Source: Blautia obeum ATCC 29174
GTDB lineage: Bacteria > Bacillota > Clostridia > Lachnospirales > Lachnospiraceae
Direction of reading: 5' to 3'
Assembly: GCF_025147765.1 (NCBI RefSeq)
Contig: NZ_CP102265.1
Coordinates: 1-62,500, forward strand
DNA: 62,500 bases
Positions 54,663 through 62,500 of the stretch are shown here, piece after piece. The position numbers and the translations under genes were made by a program. Position 1 is the stretch's first letter. The number at the start of each line of letters is the position of its first letter. Under the pieces are notes generated by a model. That model was not told where the DNA came from. It made no database searches and worked only from the letters and a program-made list of their open reading frames with translations.

Positions 54663-56471
54663 ATGGGTAAAAGAAAATTAAAAACTGTATTCTGGGTATT
54701 CCTTCTTCTGATAGTGACAGGTCTGATAGGATGTAAGCAGAAAGAGCCCGAAAAAGAACAGCTTTGTCATATTGTTATGGAAAAGGGGGATGGGTATCAG
54801 GTAACGGATCCTGTCAGAACAATAAAATCCGGAAGCAATGTGAGCTTTACAGTCACGCTGGATAATAACTGGCAGATTCTGGGCACAGATTATCATGGCG
54901 AGACAGAAATAATAAAAGATGATGATGGAAAAACCGTGGAGATTGTTCTGCATGAAGTAAAATATTCGGAGAGTATCTGCATTCAGGCTGAAAAAGGAAA
55001 ATATGAGATTTTGTATGATGCCAATGGCGGACAAAACACTTCAGGGGATTCAGACAGAGTGAGCATCTGTTATCGAGGTACTCACCAGAGAATCAATACT
55101 TCAATAGGAACGGATCTCTTTTTCAGAAAGGGTTACACACTGCTTGGATGGAATACCAGGGCTGATGGAAGCGGCCAGGCTGTGGGACTTGGAAGCCGGA
55201 TCGCGTGGAAAGCAGGGCTTGTGCTGTATGCACAGTGGACGCCGTGGACAGACGAGGCAGATTTTATATACAAAAAAGTATCAGGCTTTGCAGTCATAAC
55301 CGGATATAGCGGCAAGGCACAGCAGATCTGTATTCCACCCAGTCTTGGAGGATTGCCGGTACGTACAATCCGGGAGAATGCTTTTGCAGATACAGACTGT
55401 AAAACCGTGATTCTTTCGCCGGGAATCTATGAAATTGAAAAGTGGGCATTCAGAAACAGTCATCTGGAACAGTTGTATCTTTATGATGATCTGGAAAAAA
55501 TCAGTGACTATGCATTTCAGGACTGTGATATGCTGCATACTCTGCATATCAACGCAATCGAGGCTCCGGCCTACAGTGGAAATTATTTCGATACATTCCA
55601 GGATAAATATGATCGTCTGCTGAGTATGAAGGATAAAAAGAAGATTGTCCTGTTTTCCGGCTCTTCGACAAGATTTGGTTACGACAGTGAGATGATAGAC
55701 CAGGCTTTTCCTGATTATGAAGTAGTCAATATGGGAGTTTTTGCCTATTCACCGGCACTTCCGCAGCTTGAACTGATTCGTTCCTGTATGAAGGAAGGAG
55801 ATGTTCTTCTGGATTCTCCGGAATTTGATGCGGCAAACCGGCAGTTCTGTTATCAGAAGGAACTGGATTATGCAACTTTTGCCATGATGGAGTCTGATTA
55901 TGATGTGTTTGCGCAGCTGGACCTCAGAGAGTATAAACAGATTTTCACTGCTTTTACTGCATATCAGGATGCAAGAGCAGATATGGAAAGAAAAAATTAT
56001 GATGTCTGCGCATCAGAGTATGACGAGGATGGAAATGAAGTGGAGGAGCCAAGCTACAATGAATACGGGGATTATGTAGTGTACCGTCCGAATTCCACAA
56101 GTGAAAAACCGATTTACGGACTTCCGGTAAATTATACAGTAAATGCATATCCGAAGGATACTTATATCGATTCCATAAATACAGAATTTCAAAGATTTCT
56201 GGATCAGGGAATAAAAGTTTATTTTACTTACTCACCCAGGAATAAATATGCGCTTTCTGAAGACAGCACACAGGAGGAAAGAATCCGGCTGCATGAATAT
56301 TTTAAGAGTCAGCTGAATGTTCCTGTCATTTCGGAACTTGAGGATTCTTTGTATACAGGAATTTATCTGTATGGAACGGATAATCATTTGTCTACGGAAG
56401 GGGCACAGATCCGGACTGAAAAAGTGATAAGGGATCTGAAAGAACAGTTTGCGAAGGAGGAAAAGAAATGA
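54663..56471 (+). CDS. Lipoprotein with Listeria-type repeat, LRR segment and SGNH-like domain
   Basis: 602 residues. Lipoprotein signal with the lipobox LIGC at about 20-23. Residues about 115-185 form a Listeria-Bacteroides type repeat (YDANGG, GYTLLGWNTRADGSG, LYAQW). About 205-300 is a BspA-like leucine-rich region (IRENAFADTDCKTVILSP, ISDYAFQDCDMLHTLHI). The C-terminal domain has GSS at 333-335 and DNH at 573-575, placed like the catalytic Ser and Asp-x-His of SGNH acyl-esterases, similar to AlgX/AlgJ/DltD-type partners of MBOAT proteins. The following gene is an MBOAT overlapping by ATGA. It likely receives an acyl group outside the cell for transfer to an envelope polysaccharide; the acceptor is unknown. 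I do not know this domain fusion as a named protein. Confidence 0.78.
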   Translation: MGKRKLKTVFWVFLLLIVTGLIGCKQKEPEKEQLCHIVMEKGDGYQVTDPVRTIKSGSNVSFTVTLDNNWQILGTDYHGETEIIKDDDGKTVEIVLHEVKYSESICIQAEKGKYEILYDANGGQNTSGDSDRVSICYRGTHQRINTSIGTDLFFRKGYTLLGWNTRADGSGQAVGLGSRIAWKAGLVLYAQWTPWTDEADFIYKKVSGFAVITGYSGKAQQICIPPSLGGLPVRTIRENAFADTDCKTVILSPGIYEIEKWAFRNSHLEQLYLYDDLEKISDYAFQDCDMLHTLHINAIEAPAYSGNYFDTFQDKYDRLLSMKDKKKIVLFSGSSTRFGYDSEMIDQAFPDYEVVNMGVFAYSPALPQLELIRSCMKEGDVLLDSPEFDAANRQFCYQKELDYATFAMMESDYDVFAQLDLREYKQIFTAFTAYQDARADMERKNYDVCASEYDEDGNEVEEPSYNEYGDYVVYRPNSTSEKPIYGLPVNYTVNAYPKDTYIDSINTEFQRFLDQGIKVYFTYSPRNKYALSEDSTQEERIRLHEYFKSQLNVPVISELEDSLYTGIYLYGTDNHLSTEGAQIRTEKVIRDLKEQFAKEEKK

Positions 56472-57826
56472 ATTTTATATCACTGACATTTGTTTTCTCC
56501 TTTCCGGTGGTAGTGCTTTTGTACTGGAAGATTCCATGGAAATACAGAGAACTCTTTCTACTGGCTGTGAGCTATTTCTTTTACATAAAAGAAAGTTCCT
56601 GGGCAGGAGGACTGCTTCTGCTTACAACGGCAATCACGTATCTGGCGGGAATTGCTGTTGAGAAGGGCAGATACAGAAGAGCCTGGCTGATTTTGGCAGT
56701 GACTGTATGTCTGGGATTTCTGATCGGTCTGAAATATTCAGTCCCGCCAGTGGGAATCTCATTTTATACCTTCCAGACAATGGCATATGTGATCGATGTG
56801 TATCGTGGCGAAATTTCAGCGGAAAAAAGTCCTTTAAGCTATGCTCTGTTTGTCTCGTTCTTTCCACAGCTGGTTGCAGGTCCGATCGAGAGAGCAGGTA
56901 ATCTTCTTGGACAGCTGAAGGAAAAGCATACAATGAGAGGGGAAAATCTGCTGAATGGTTTCTGGCTGATGCTCCGGGGATTTTACAAAAAAGTTGTCGT
57001 GGCAGATTATCTGGCGGTATATGTTGATAAAGTATATGCTGCACCGCAGGATGCCGGAGGGATTGGAGCGGTTCTGGGAACGGCGTTTTTTGCGGTTCAG
57101 ATTTATTGTGATTTTTCGGGATATACAGATATTGCAAGAGGTGCGGCACGTATGATGGGAATACGGCTTATGGAAAATTTCAGGCATCCTTATCGCGCGG
57201 TAAGCATACAGGATTTCTGGAAAAGATGGCATATCAGCCTGACATGCTGGTTTACAGATTATGTATATATTCCACTTGGAGGAAACCGCAGAGGGTTTGC
57301 AAAGCGATGCAGGAATGTACTGATCGTTTTTCTGCTGAGTGGATTCTGGCATGGAGCGTCATGGAATTTTGTTGTATGGGGACTGATCCATGGGATCTAT
57401 ATGGTTGGCGCTATATGCCTTTCACAGATTAGGAAAGATAAAAAGAGAATCCTTCATCCGGTGGCTGGCTGGATTCTTACGCTGCTTCTTGTGAATATTG
57501 CGTGGGTGTTCTTTCGTGCTCCTTCACTTATAGGCGCATGGCGGATTCTGCAACAGCCGTTTGTGAATCCTCTGGGCAGTGGAATAGCTGAGACTATGAG
57601 TTTCCTGGGAATTCGGGGATTTGCGATTCTGCGACTTCTTACGACAGGAATTAGCTGGCTGATTCTGGAACGACTTCCTGAGGAAATCGATAAGAACTGC
57701 CAGACTCAGAAAGGCTTTTGTATGGCAGCAGTGATTTTTGTTGTTATGGTGACTGTGATTGAATTTTCATGGCTTGGCAGGATGGCATCAGGCGGTGAAA
57801 ATGCATTTATTTATTTCAGGTTTTAA
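56468..57826 (+). CDS. MBOAT-family O-acyltransferase (AlgI/DltB-like)
   Basis: 452 residues, with about ten or more membrane helices. Family blocks are SFYTFQTMAYVIDVYRG, YCDFSGYTDIARG, KRWHISLTCWFTDYVYIPLGGNRRG and FWHGASWNFVVWG, with the catalytic-type His at residue 295. Such proteins pass acyl groups, usually acetyl or D-alanyl, across the membrane to extracellular glycans. There is no dltA/C-type gene here, so acetylation is more plausible than D-alanylation. Its ATG overlaps the previous stop and the next gene starts two bases after its stop, so the three form one operon. Confidence 0.93.
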   Translation: MNFISLTFVFSFPVVVLLYWKIPWKYRELFLLAVSYFFYIKESSWAGGLLLLTTAITYLAGIAVEKGRYRRAWLILAVTVCLGFLIGLKYSVPPVGISFYTFQTMAYVIDVYRGEISAEKSPLSYALFVSFFPQLVAGPIERAGNLLGQLKEKHTMRGENLLNGFWLMLRGFYKKVVVADYLAVYVDKVYAAPQDAGGIGAVLGTAFFAVQIYCDFSGYTDIARGAARMMGIRLMENFRHPYRAVSIQDFWKRWHISLTCWFTDYVYIPLGGNRRGFAKRCRNVLIVFLLSGFWHGASWNFVVWGLIHGIYMVGAICLSQIRKDKKRILHPVAGWILTLLLVNIAWVFFRAPSLIGAWRILQQPFVNPLGSGIAETMSFLGIRGFAILRLLTTGISWLILERLPEEIDKNCQTQKGFCMAAVIFVVMVTVIEFSWLGRMASGGENAFIYFRF

Positions 57827-57828
57827 AT

Positions 57829-59139
57829 ATGGATAAAAGAACAGTAAGACGTATTGTTGCAACTGCACTGGCAGTGATTCTGGCTGAACAGGTATTTTTT
57901 CTGATCTGCGGTTTTGGACTGCCTGTACAGTTCGGGGATACATTTATGGGAGAACTGAAAAGTAAATATGAGAGGCTGAAGGAAACTTCGGGAAAGCGAA
58001 TTGTGCTTGTCGGAGGAAGCGGAGTGGCTTTTGACTGTGACAGTGCCCTGATGGATGATTTTTTTCCTTCATATGAAATAGTTAATTTCGGTATGTATGC
58101 AGGTCTTGGAACCAAGGCAGTTATGGATCTTTCCGAAAATTATATTCATGAAGGAGATATCGTAATCCTTTCCCCGGAGCAGGGTGAGCAGACATTTTCC
58201 GATTATTTTAACGGAGAATACATGTGGCAGGCTGCTGATGGAGCCTTTGGAATGCTTCGTGATCTGAAAAGTGAAAACTTTGACGCGATGCTGGGAAATT
58301 TTCCACGGTTTGCACTGGAAAAGCTGAATTATGTAATGAAAGGACAGAAGCCTCAGACGGACAGCATTTATCAGAAGAAATCCTTTAATACATACGGAGA
58401 TATCGAACTGGATACATGTCGGGAAAACATCCTTCCGAATGGTTATGATGTGAACCAGAAAGTAAGATTTACAGAAGATGTAGTTCAGCCGGAATTTATG
58501 GACTATATGAATGACTGGGCCAAAAGACTTGAAAAAAAAGGGGCTGTGGTCTGGTATCGGTACTGTCCGGTAAATAAACTGTCTGTGGAAGATATGGATG
58601 ACCTGGCAGCATATGATGTATTTTTGCGTCAGAAACTGGATTTTCCTGTTATAGGAAATCCGGAAAACAGTCTGATGGAAGCGGAGTGGTTTTTTGACAC
58701 CAATTTTCATCTGAATCAGCCAGGAAAAGAGGTAAATACCGTGCAGCTGATCCGCGATATGAAAGCGATGCTGGGGGATGACAGAGCTGTAACTGTGGAA
58801 CTCCCGGAGAAACCTCACAGAACGTGGGGAGATGTATCTGCAGAAACCAGAATATGGACTGCAAAGGACAGTGAGACATATCAGGGTGAAGAAACGATCG
58901 TGATCCCGGAGAATGTGACACAGATTGAAGACTATGCTTTTTCGAATTGCGCAGGTCTTAAGCAAATTGTGCTTGAACAGAAAGATCCTTCGAAATGTAT
59001 TGTGGGTCAGCATCTTCTGGATGGTACAGGTGCAGAAATCCTTGTTCCGCAGATGTCTGTAGACAGTTATAAGCGAAATTATTTCTGGTCAGTGTATGCC
59101 GGCAGGATCGGGAAAGTTACTGCTCACGCAGAAAAATAA
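57829..59139 (+). CDS. Second SGNH-like protein with a C-terminal LRR segment
   Basis: 436 residues. An N-terminal membrane anchor or signal (about 8-26, TALAVILAEQVFFLICGFG) precedes an SGNH-like domain: GGSG at 62-65 in VLVGGSGVAFDCDS, and DTNFH with Asp 290 and His 294. The C-terminal 80 residues hold a single BspA-like leucine-rich module (ETIVIPENVTQIEDYAFSNC). The same Ser and Asp-x3-His spacing class occurs in the first protein of this operon, so the two are distant paralogues on either side of the MBOAT gene. It probably finishes acyl transfer outside the membrane. The acceptor is unknown. Confidence 0.8.
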   Translation: MDKRTVRRIVATALAVILAEQVFFLICGFGLPVQFGDTFMGELKSKYERLKETSGKRIVLVGGSGVAFDCDSALMDDFFPSYEIVNFGMYAGLGTKAVMDLSENYIHEGDIVILSPEQGEQTFSDYFNGEYMWQAADGAFGMLRDLKSENFDAMLGNFPRFALEKLNYVMKGQKPQTDSIYQKKSFNTYGDIELDTCRENILPNGYDVNQKVRFTEDVVQPEFMDYMNDWAKRLEKKGAVVWYRYCPVNKLSVEDMDDLAAYDVFLRQKLDFPVIGNPENSLMEAEWFFDTNFHLNQPGKEVNTVQLIRDMKAMLGDDRAVTVELPEKPHRTWGDVSAETRIWTAKDSETYQGEETIVIPENVTQIEDYAFSNCAGLKQIVLEQKDPSKCIVGQHLLDGTGAEILVPQMSVDSYKRNYFWSVYAGRIGKVTAHAEK

Positions 59140-59271
59140 ACCAACCACGTTCAAAAGAAATCTGATACGGAAAATCATGATACAATGCAGATACGATAAA
59201 AGTGAGACTATAAATTTTGAACTGTAAAATCAGGATTGTGAAATTGATAATATGAAATCTGGAGGGAAAAC

Positions 59272-60723
59272 ATGAAAACAAAACAGGCTGTGAATCCATA
59301 CATGCCAAGCTGGGAATATGTTCCGGATGCAGAACCACATGTTGTAGGAGACCGTGTGTATGTTTACGGTTCTCATGACATATTCAACGGACTGAATTTC
59401 TGCCTGGGCGATTATGTCTGCTGGTCGGCACCGGTGGATGATCTTGGTAACTGGCGTTATGAGGGCTGCATTTATAAGAGAGAACAGGATCCGGCAGCAC
59501 CGAGAATCCGTCTGACAAATGGCCTTGCAGCACCGGATATGGTGCAGGGACCGGATGGAAGATTTTATTTGTACTATTTCATGGGTGGTACAAAGATGAT
59601 CTCCGTAGCTGTATGTGATGAACCGGCAGGAAAATATGAATTTTACGGGTATGTAAAATACAGTGACGGTATTGCAATTGGCAAAAAAAATGAGCCGTTC
59701 CAGTTTGATCCGGGTATCTTTATGGATGATGATGGAAAACTGTATCTGTATACAGGTTTTGCACTGGCAGGAAACCCGATCCTTCTGGATGGATCGAAAC
59801 CGACAGAACATGGCCCGATGTGTTTTGAACTTGATCCTTCTGATATGCTGACGGTACTGAATGGACCGTCCTATATTGGAGTTGCTGGCGAAAAGGAATC
59901 CATCGGTACTCCTTATGAGGGACATTCTTTCCTTGAAGCAAGCTCCATGCGTAAATTTAATGGTACATACTATTTCATTTACAGCACAATGAACAGCCAT
60001 GAACTCTGCTATGCGACAAGTGACAGCCCGGTTAAAGGATTTCAGTATGGCGGTATTCTGGTAAGTAACGGTGATGTAGGTTTTGAAGGTGTACCGGATG
60101 TGAAGCATGCGAGATGCAATACCGGAAATACACATGGCAGTATCATTGAATTAAATGGAAAATATTTTGTTTTTTATCACAGACACAGCAACCGTAAACA
60201 GTCTTCACGTCAGGCTATGGCAGAAGAAATCCGCTTTGAAGATGGCAAATTTTATCAGGCAGAAATGACCTCCTGTGGATTAAATGGAGGTCCGTTGGAA
60301 GGAAAAGGAAGCTATCCGTCATACATTGCATGCAATCTTTATGGAAAAAAAGGTACTCGTTTCCTGAGTATGATCAAGCATCCAAAAAAAGGATGTCCTT
60401 ACCTGACCCAGGATGGAAAAGACAGAGAATCCGGACCGGATCAGTACATTGCAAATATGTGTGATGGTGCGCTTGCCGGATTTAAATATTTTGATCTCAG
60501 TGAAACAAAAGAGATCAGTGTGACTATAAAGGGACATGCGGAAGGTACACTGTATGTCCGTACCAGTGAAAACGGAGAAGCTATAGCTGAGATTTCCATC
60601 AGCCCGAGTAAAGAACTCAGGGAATTTTCCTCTGATATTCATGTTTCGGGAAATAAAGAAGCTTTGTTCTTCGTCTTCGAAGGAAAGGGAAACTTTGATT
60701 TTATTTCATTTACTCTGAAATAA
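59272..60723 (+). CDS. GH43-family glycoside hydrolase
   Basis: 483 residues, no signal peptide, so cytoplasmic. A five-bladed propeller starts with YVPDAEPHVVGDRVYVYGSHD, typical of GH43. Later blocks include FDPGIFMDDDGKLYLYTG, HSFLEASSMRKFNGTYYFIYST and GNTHGSIIELNGKYFVFYHRH. The last 110 residues look like a beta-sandwich carbohydrate-binding part. GH43 enzymes are mostly arabinofuranosidases or xylosidases; the substrate is not certain. AGGAGG-like CTGGAGGG precedes the ATG. A LytTR two-component gene pair follows and may share or control the transcript. Confidence 0.9.
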   Translation: MKTKQAVNPYMPSWEYVPDAEPHVVGDRVYVYGSHDIFNGLNFCLGDYVCWSAPVDDLGNWRYEGCIYKREQDPAAPRIRLTNGLAAPDMVQGPDGRFYLYYFMGGTKMISVAVCDEPAGKYEFYGYVKYSDGIAIGKKNEPFQFDPGIFMDDDGKLYLYTGFALAGNPILLDGSKPTEHGPMCFELDPSDMLTVLNGPSYIGVAGEKESIGTPYEGHSFLEASSMRKFNGTYYFIYSTMNSHELCYATSDSPVKGFQYGGILVSNGDVGFEGVPDVKHARCNTGNTHGSIIELNGKYFVFYHRHSNRKQSSRQAMAEEIRFEDGKFYQAEMTSCGLNGGPLEGKGSYPSYIACNLYGKKGTRFLSMIKHPKKGCPYLTQDGKDRESGPDQYIANMCDGALAGFKYFDLSETKEISVTIKGHAEGTLYVRTSENGEAIAEISISPSKELREFSSDIHVSGNKEALFFVFEGKGNFDFISFTLK

Positions 60724-60798
60724 AAAATACATTGTTTCCTGTGCTTTTTCTTGTTATACTACAAGTATTATTATGTAGAAAAGGCACGGGGGATGAAC

Positions 60799-61509
60799 AT
60801 GCTTCGTATTGCAACAGTGGAAGATGATGCGAATGACCTGGAAGCGTTACGAACTCACCTGAGTCGATACGAAAAAGAAAACGGACTGAAATTTCAGGTT
60901 ACAGAATTTCGGGACGGAGAAGATATAGTGACAGATTATTCTGCGGATTATGACCTGATCCTCATGGATATTGAGATGGCGTTCCTGAATGGAATGAAAG
61001 CAGCAGAAAAAATCCGCGAACTGGATAAGGATGTTATTATCATATTTATAACTAATATGCCTCAGTATGCAATTCAGGGCTATAAAGTAAATGCTCTGGA
61101 TTACATGCTGAAGCCTATTTCGTATTTCTCTTTTTCGGAGAGTATGGGAAGAGCGCTTCACAGAGTAAACGTACAGGAAAAAGAATTTATCACCATTGCG
61201 CTGAAAGGCGGCAAAAAGAAACTGGATATTACACAGATCTGTTATGTAGAGGTGCAGGACCACCTTCTGCTTTATCATACAACAGAAGGGAGCTTTGCGA
61301 CCAAAGGAACGATCCGGGATGCGGAAAGTCAGCTGGATGCAAAAAGCTTTTTCAGATGTAACAGATGCTATCTGGTAAATCTGGAGTATGTGGATAATTA
61401 TATGGGAAGTGACGTCAGCGTCAATGGAGATACGATTCAGGTAAGCAGGAGCAGACGAAAACCATTCCTGGACGCATTAAATGAATATTTGAATGAGGTG
61501 GGCAAATGA
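60799..61509 (+). CDS. LytTR-family response regulator
   Basis: About 236 residues. The ATG at 60799 stands six bases after a GGGGGA run; ATG 60793 and 60751 are less likely. The receiver domain has VEDDANDL and the phospho-acceptor Asp in LILMDIEM, then LDYMLKPI. The LytTR DNA-binding domain is at about 130-235 (QICYVEVQDHLLLYHTTEG, FFRCNRCYLVNLEYV). LytTR proteins usually control envelope, adhesion or quorum-type genes. An imperfect palindrome CTTGT/ACAAG overlaps its -10 TATACT region near 60755 and might be an autoregulatory site. The stop overlaps the kinase start. Confidence 0.93.
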   Translation: MLRIATVEDDANDLEALRTHLSRYEKENGLKFQVTEFRDGEDIVTDYSADYDLILMDIEMAFLNGMKAAEKIRELDKDVIIIFITNMPQYAIQGYKVNALDYMLKPISYFSFSESMGRALHRVNVQEKEFITIALKGGKKKLDITQICYVEVQDHLLLYHTTEGSFATKGTIRDAESQLDAKSFFRCNRCYLVNLEYVDNYMGSDVSVNGDTIQVSRSRRKPFLDALNEYLNEVGK

Positions 61510-62500
61510 ACACAGCAGAGGTGCTAAATACACCAGGGTATTACTATGCCATAGCTTATGCTTTATCCGTATTTGTGATTGCATGTACGAATGAAAGAAA
61601 ACTTGGGAGATGGAAGCTGGCAGCAGTAAGCTGTGTTCAGTTTGCCCTCCTTTTATTTTTTATGACAGAAACAGATGGCGTGAGACAGGAACTGTTTATT
61701 CCATCAATGATGGTGATCGTAGGACTACTTCTTGGATATATTTATATATGTAATGATTTTTCGTTCAGAGAGGCTGGATTTTATTGTGTAAAGGCTTTTA
61801 TTAACGGAGAGTTTGCTGCGTCTATGTGCTGGCAGATCTATTATTATCTGCGGTATGTGCGTGGAATGCATGGAGAACACTGGAGATGGGTGGAACTGGT
61901 CCTGGTGTATGCAGTGATTTTTGCCATATTGACATTGATTGAGCTGAATCTCAAAAAAGATCTTGAAGAACTACATATTACAAGAAGAGAACTGCTGGTG
62001 GTCATTATCATTGCTGCATCAGTATTTGCCATGAGTAACTTAAGCTATCTTGATCAGAATGGATTGTTCAGTGGAAGCTTTGTTATGGATATTTTTATTA
62101 TCCGTACACTTGTAGATCTGAGTGGTATTGCAGTGCTGTATGCATATCATATTCAGGTAAAAGAAGTTCAGATCCGGTTTGAAAAAGATGCTTTGCATAA
62201 TATTATGGAGATGCAATATAAAAACTATCAGCTATCCAAAGAAAATATTGATATGGTGAATCAAAAATATCATGATCTGAAGCATCAGATCAATATTCTC
62301 AAAACGCAGTCTTATACCGGAAAGTCTACAAACTATCTGGAAAAGATGGAACGGGAGATCCGGGTATACGAGACACAGAATAAGACGGGAAATCAGATTC
62401 TGGATGCTGTGCTGACAAATAAAGCAATGATATGCCAGAATAAGGAAATTGAACTGAAATTTATTGTAGACGGGGAAGCACTGTCTTTTATGGATGATAT
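61506..62500 (+). CDS. GHKL-type sensor histidine kinase, cut by the window end
   Basis: At least 331 residues; the frame runs off the end. The ATG at 61506 overlaps the regulator stop (ATGA). About six hydrophobic helices occupy residues 1-215, as in AgrC-like kinases. Then comes a helical region with QKYHDLKHQINIL, whose HDLKHQ is the phospho-accepting box of the LytS/AgrC type. The ATPase domain is only begun. It should pair with the LytTR regulator. A peptide signal is possible but no peptide gene is visible here. Confidence 0.9.
   Translation, partial: MNTAEVLNTPGYYYAIAYALSVFVIACTNERKLGRWKLAAVSCVQFALLLFFMTETDGVRQELFIPSMMVIVGLLLGYIYICNDFSFREAGFYCVKAFINGEFAASMCWQIYYYLRYVRGMHGEHWRWVELVLVYAVIFAILTLIELNLKKDLEELHITRRELLVVIIIAASVFAMSNLSYLDQNGLFSGSFVMDIFIIRTLVDLSGIAVLYAYHIQVKEVQIRFEKDALHNIMEMQYKNYQLSKENIDMVNQKYHDLKHQINILKTQSYTGKSTNYLEKMEREIRVYETQNKTGNQILDAVLTNKAMICQNKEIELKFIVDGEALSFMDD

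Overview
The window looks like the replication-origin region of a low-to-moderate GC anaerobic Firmicute, most probably a Lachnospiraceae gut commensal of the Blautia/Ruminococcus type. This rests on the order dnaA-dnaN-S4 protein-recF with gyrBA further on, an S-box riboswitch before metK, gut-type glycoside hydrolases, a sortase-built pilus and a BTAD-type regulator. No rRNA or tRNA gene is visible, so the taxon is an inference from gene content. Every convincing gene lies on the + strand, in the direction expected for replication leaving dnaA.

Layout. 1-7,600: replication initiation and early genes (dnaA, oriC-like spacer, dnaN, S4 protein, recF), then a large TPR/acidic/AAA-like protein and rsmA. 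7,600-23,400: housekeeping genes with small accessory items. These are a secreted DUF1002-like protein, a candidate small RNA behind three GTTCAT boxes at an 11-bp period, an S1-domain protein, a CBS-type pyrophosphatase, a flavin reductase, shikimate kinase, murA, SAM riboswitch plus metK, a histidine kinase/response regulator pair, a lysine/arginine/ornithine-type decarboxylase, a guanylate-kinase-like protein, holB, ricT, a tRNA m6A methyltransferase and rsmI. 23,400-24,760: an accessory patch with a 52/53-bp tandem array in which every unit carries inverted-repeat arms, closed by its own terminator, then a truncated Rpn-family gene that keeps a well-formed internal start.

24,870-38,540: a pilus island set directly upstream of gyrB. 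It holds a SARP/BTAD regulator, two small proteins sharing a NATWQG motif, a 2,091-residue vWA tip adhesin, the LPSTGG major pilin, two class C sortases and a second pilin. Two promoters in the island, one before the small-protein pair and one before the tip adhesin, share about 75 bp of layout including a 12-bp direct repeat at the same distance from the -10. They are probably controlled together, plausibly by the SARP protein.

38,690-44,750: gyrB, gyrA, a membrane-anchored hypothetical protein and a PlsC-like acyltransferase. 44,900-62,500: a glycan-use and glycan-modification region. GH78 and GH2 enzymes form one unit. A membrane-tethered permuted GH3, a small four-helix membrane protein and a GPH transporter form a second. 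A structured intergenic RNA follows, then a three-gene SGNH/MBOAT/SGNH cassette that looks like an envelope-glycan O-acylation system whose two SGNH proteins carry BspA-type leucine-rich segments. A GH43 enzyme and a LytTR response regulator with a GHKL sensor kinase, cut by the window end, close the region.

The best candidates for something undescribed are the hairpin tandem array, the SARP/NATWQG/pilus regulatory unit with its matched promoters, the phased-box small RNA, the LRR-SGNH/MBOAT cassette, and the TPR-AAA protein with altered ATPase motifs.
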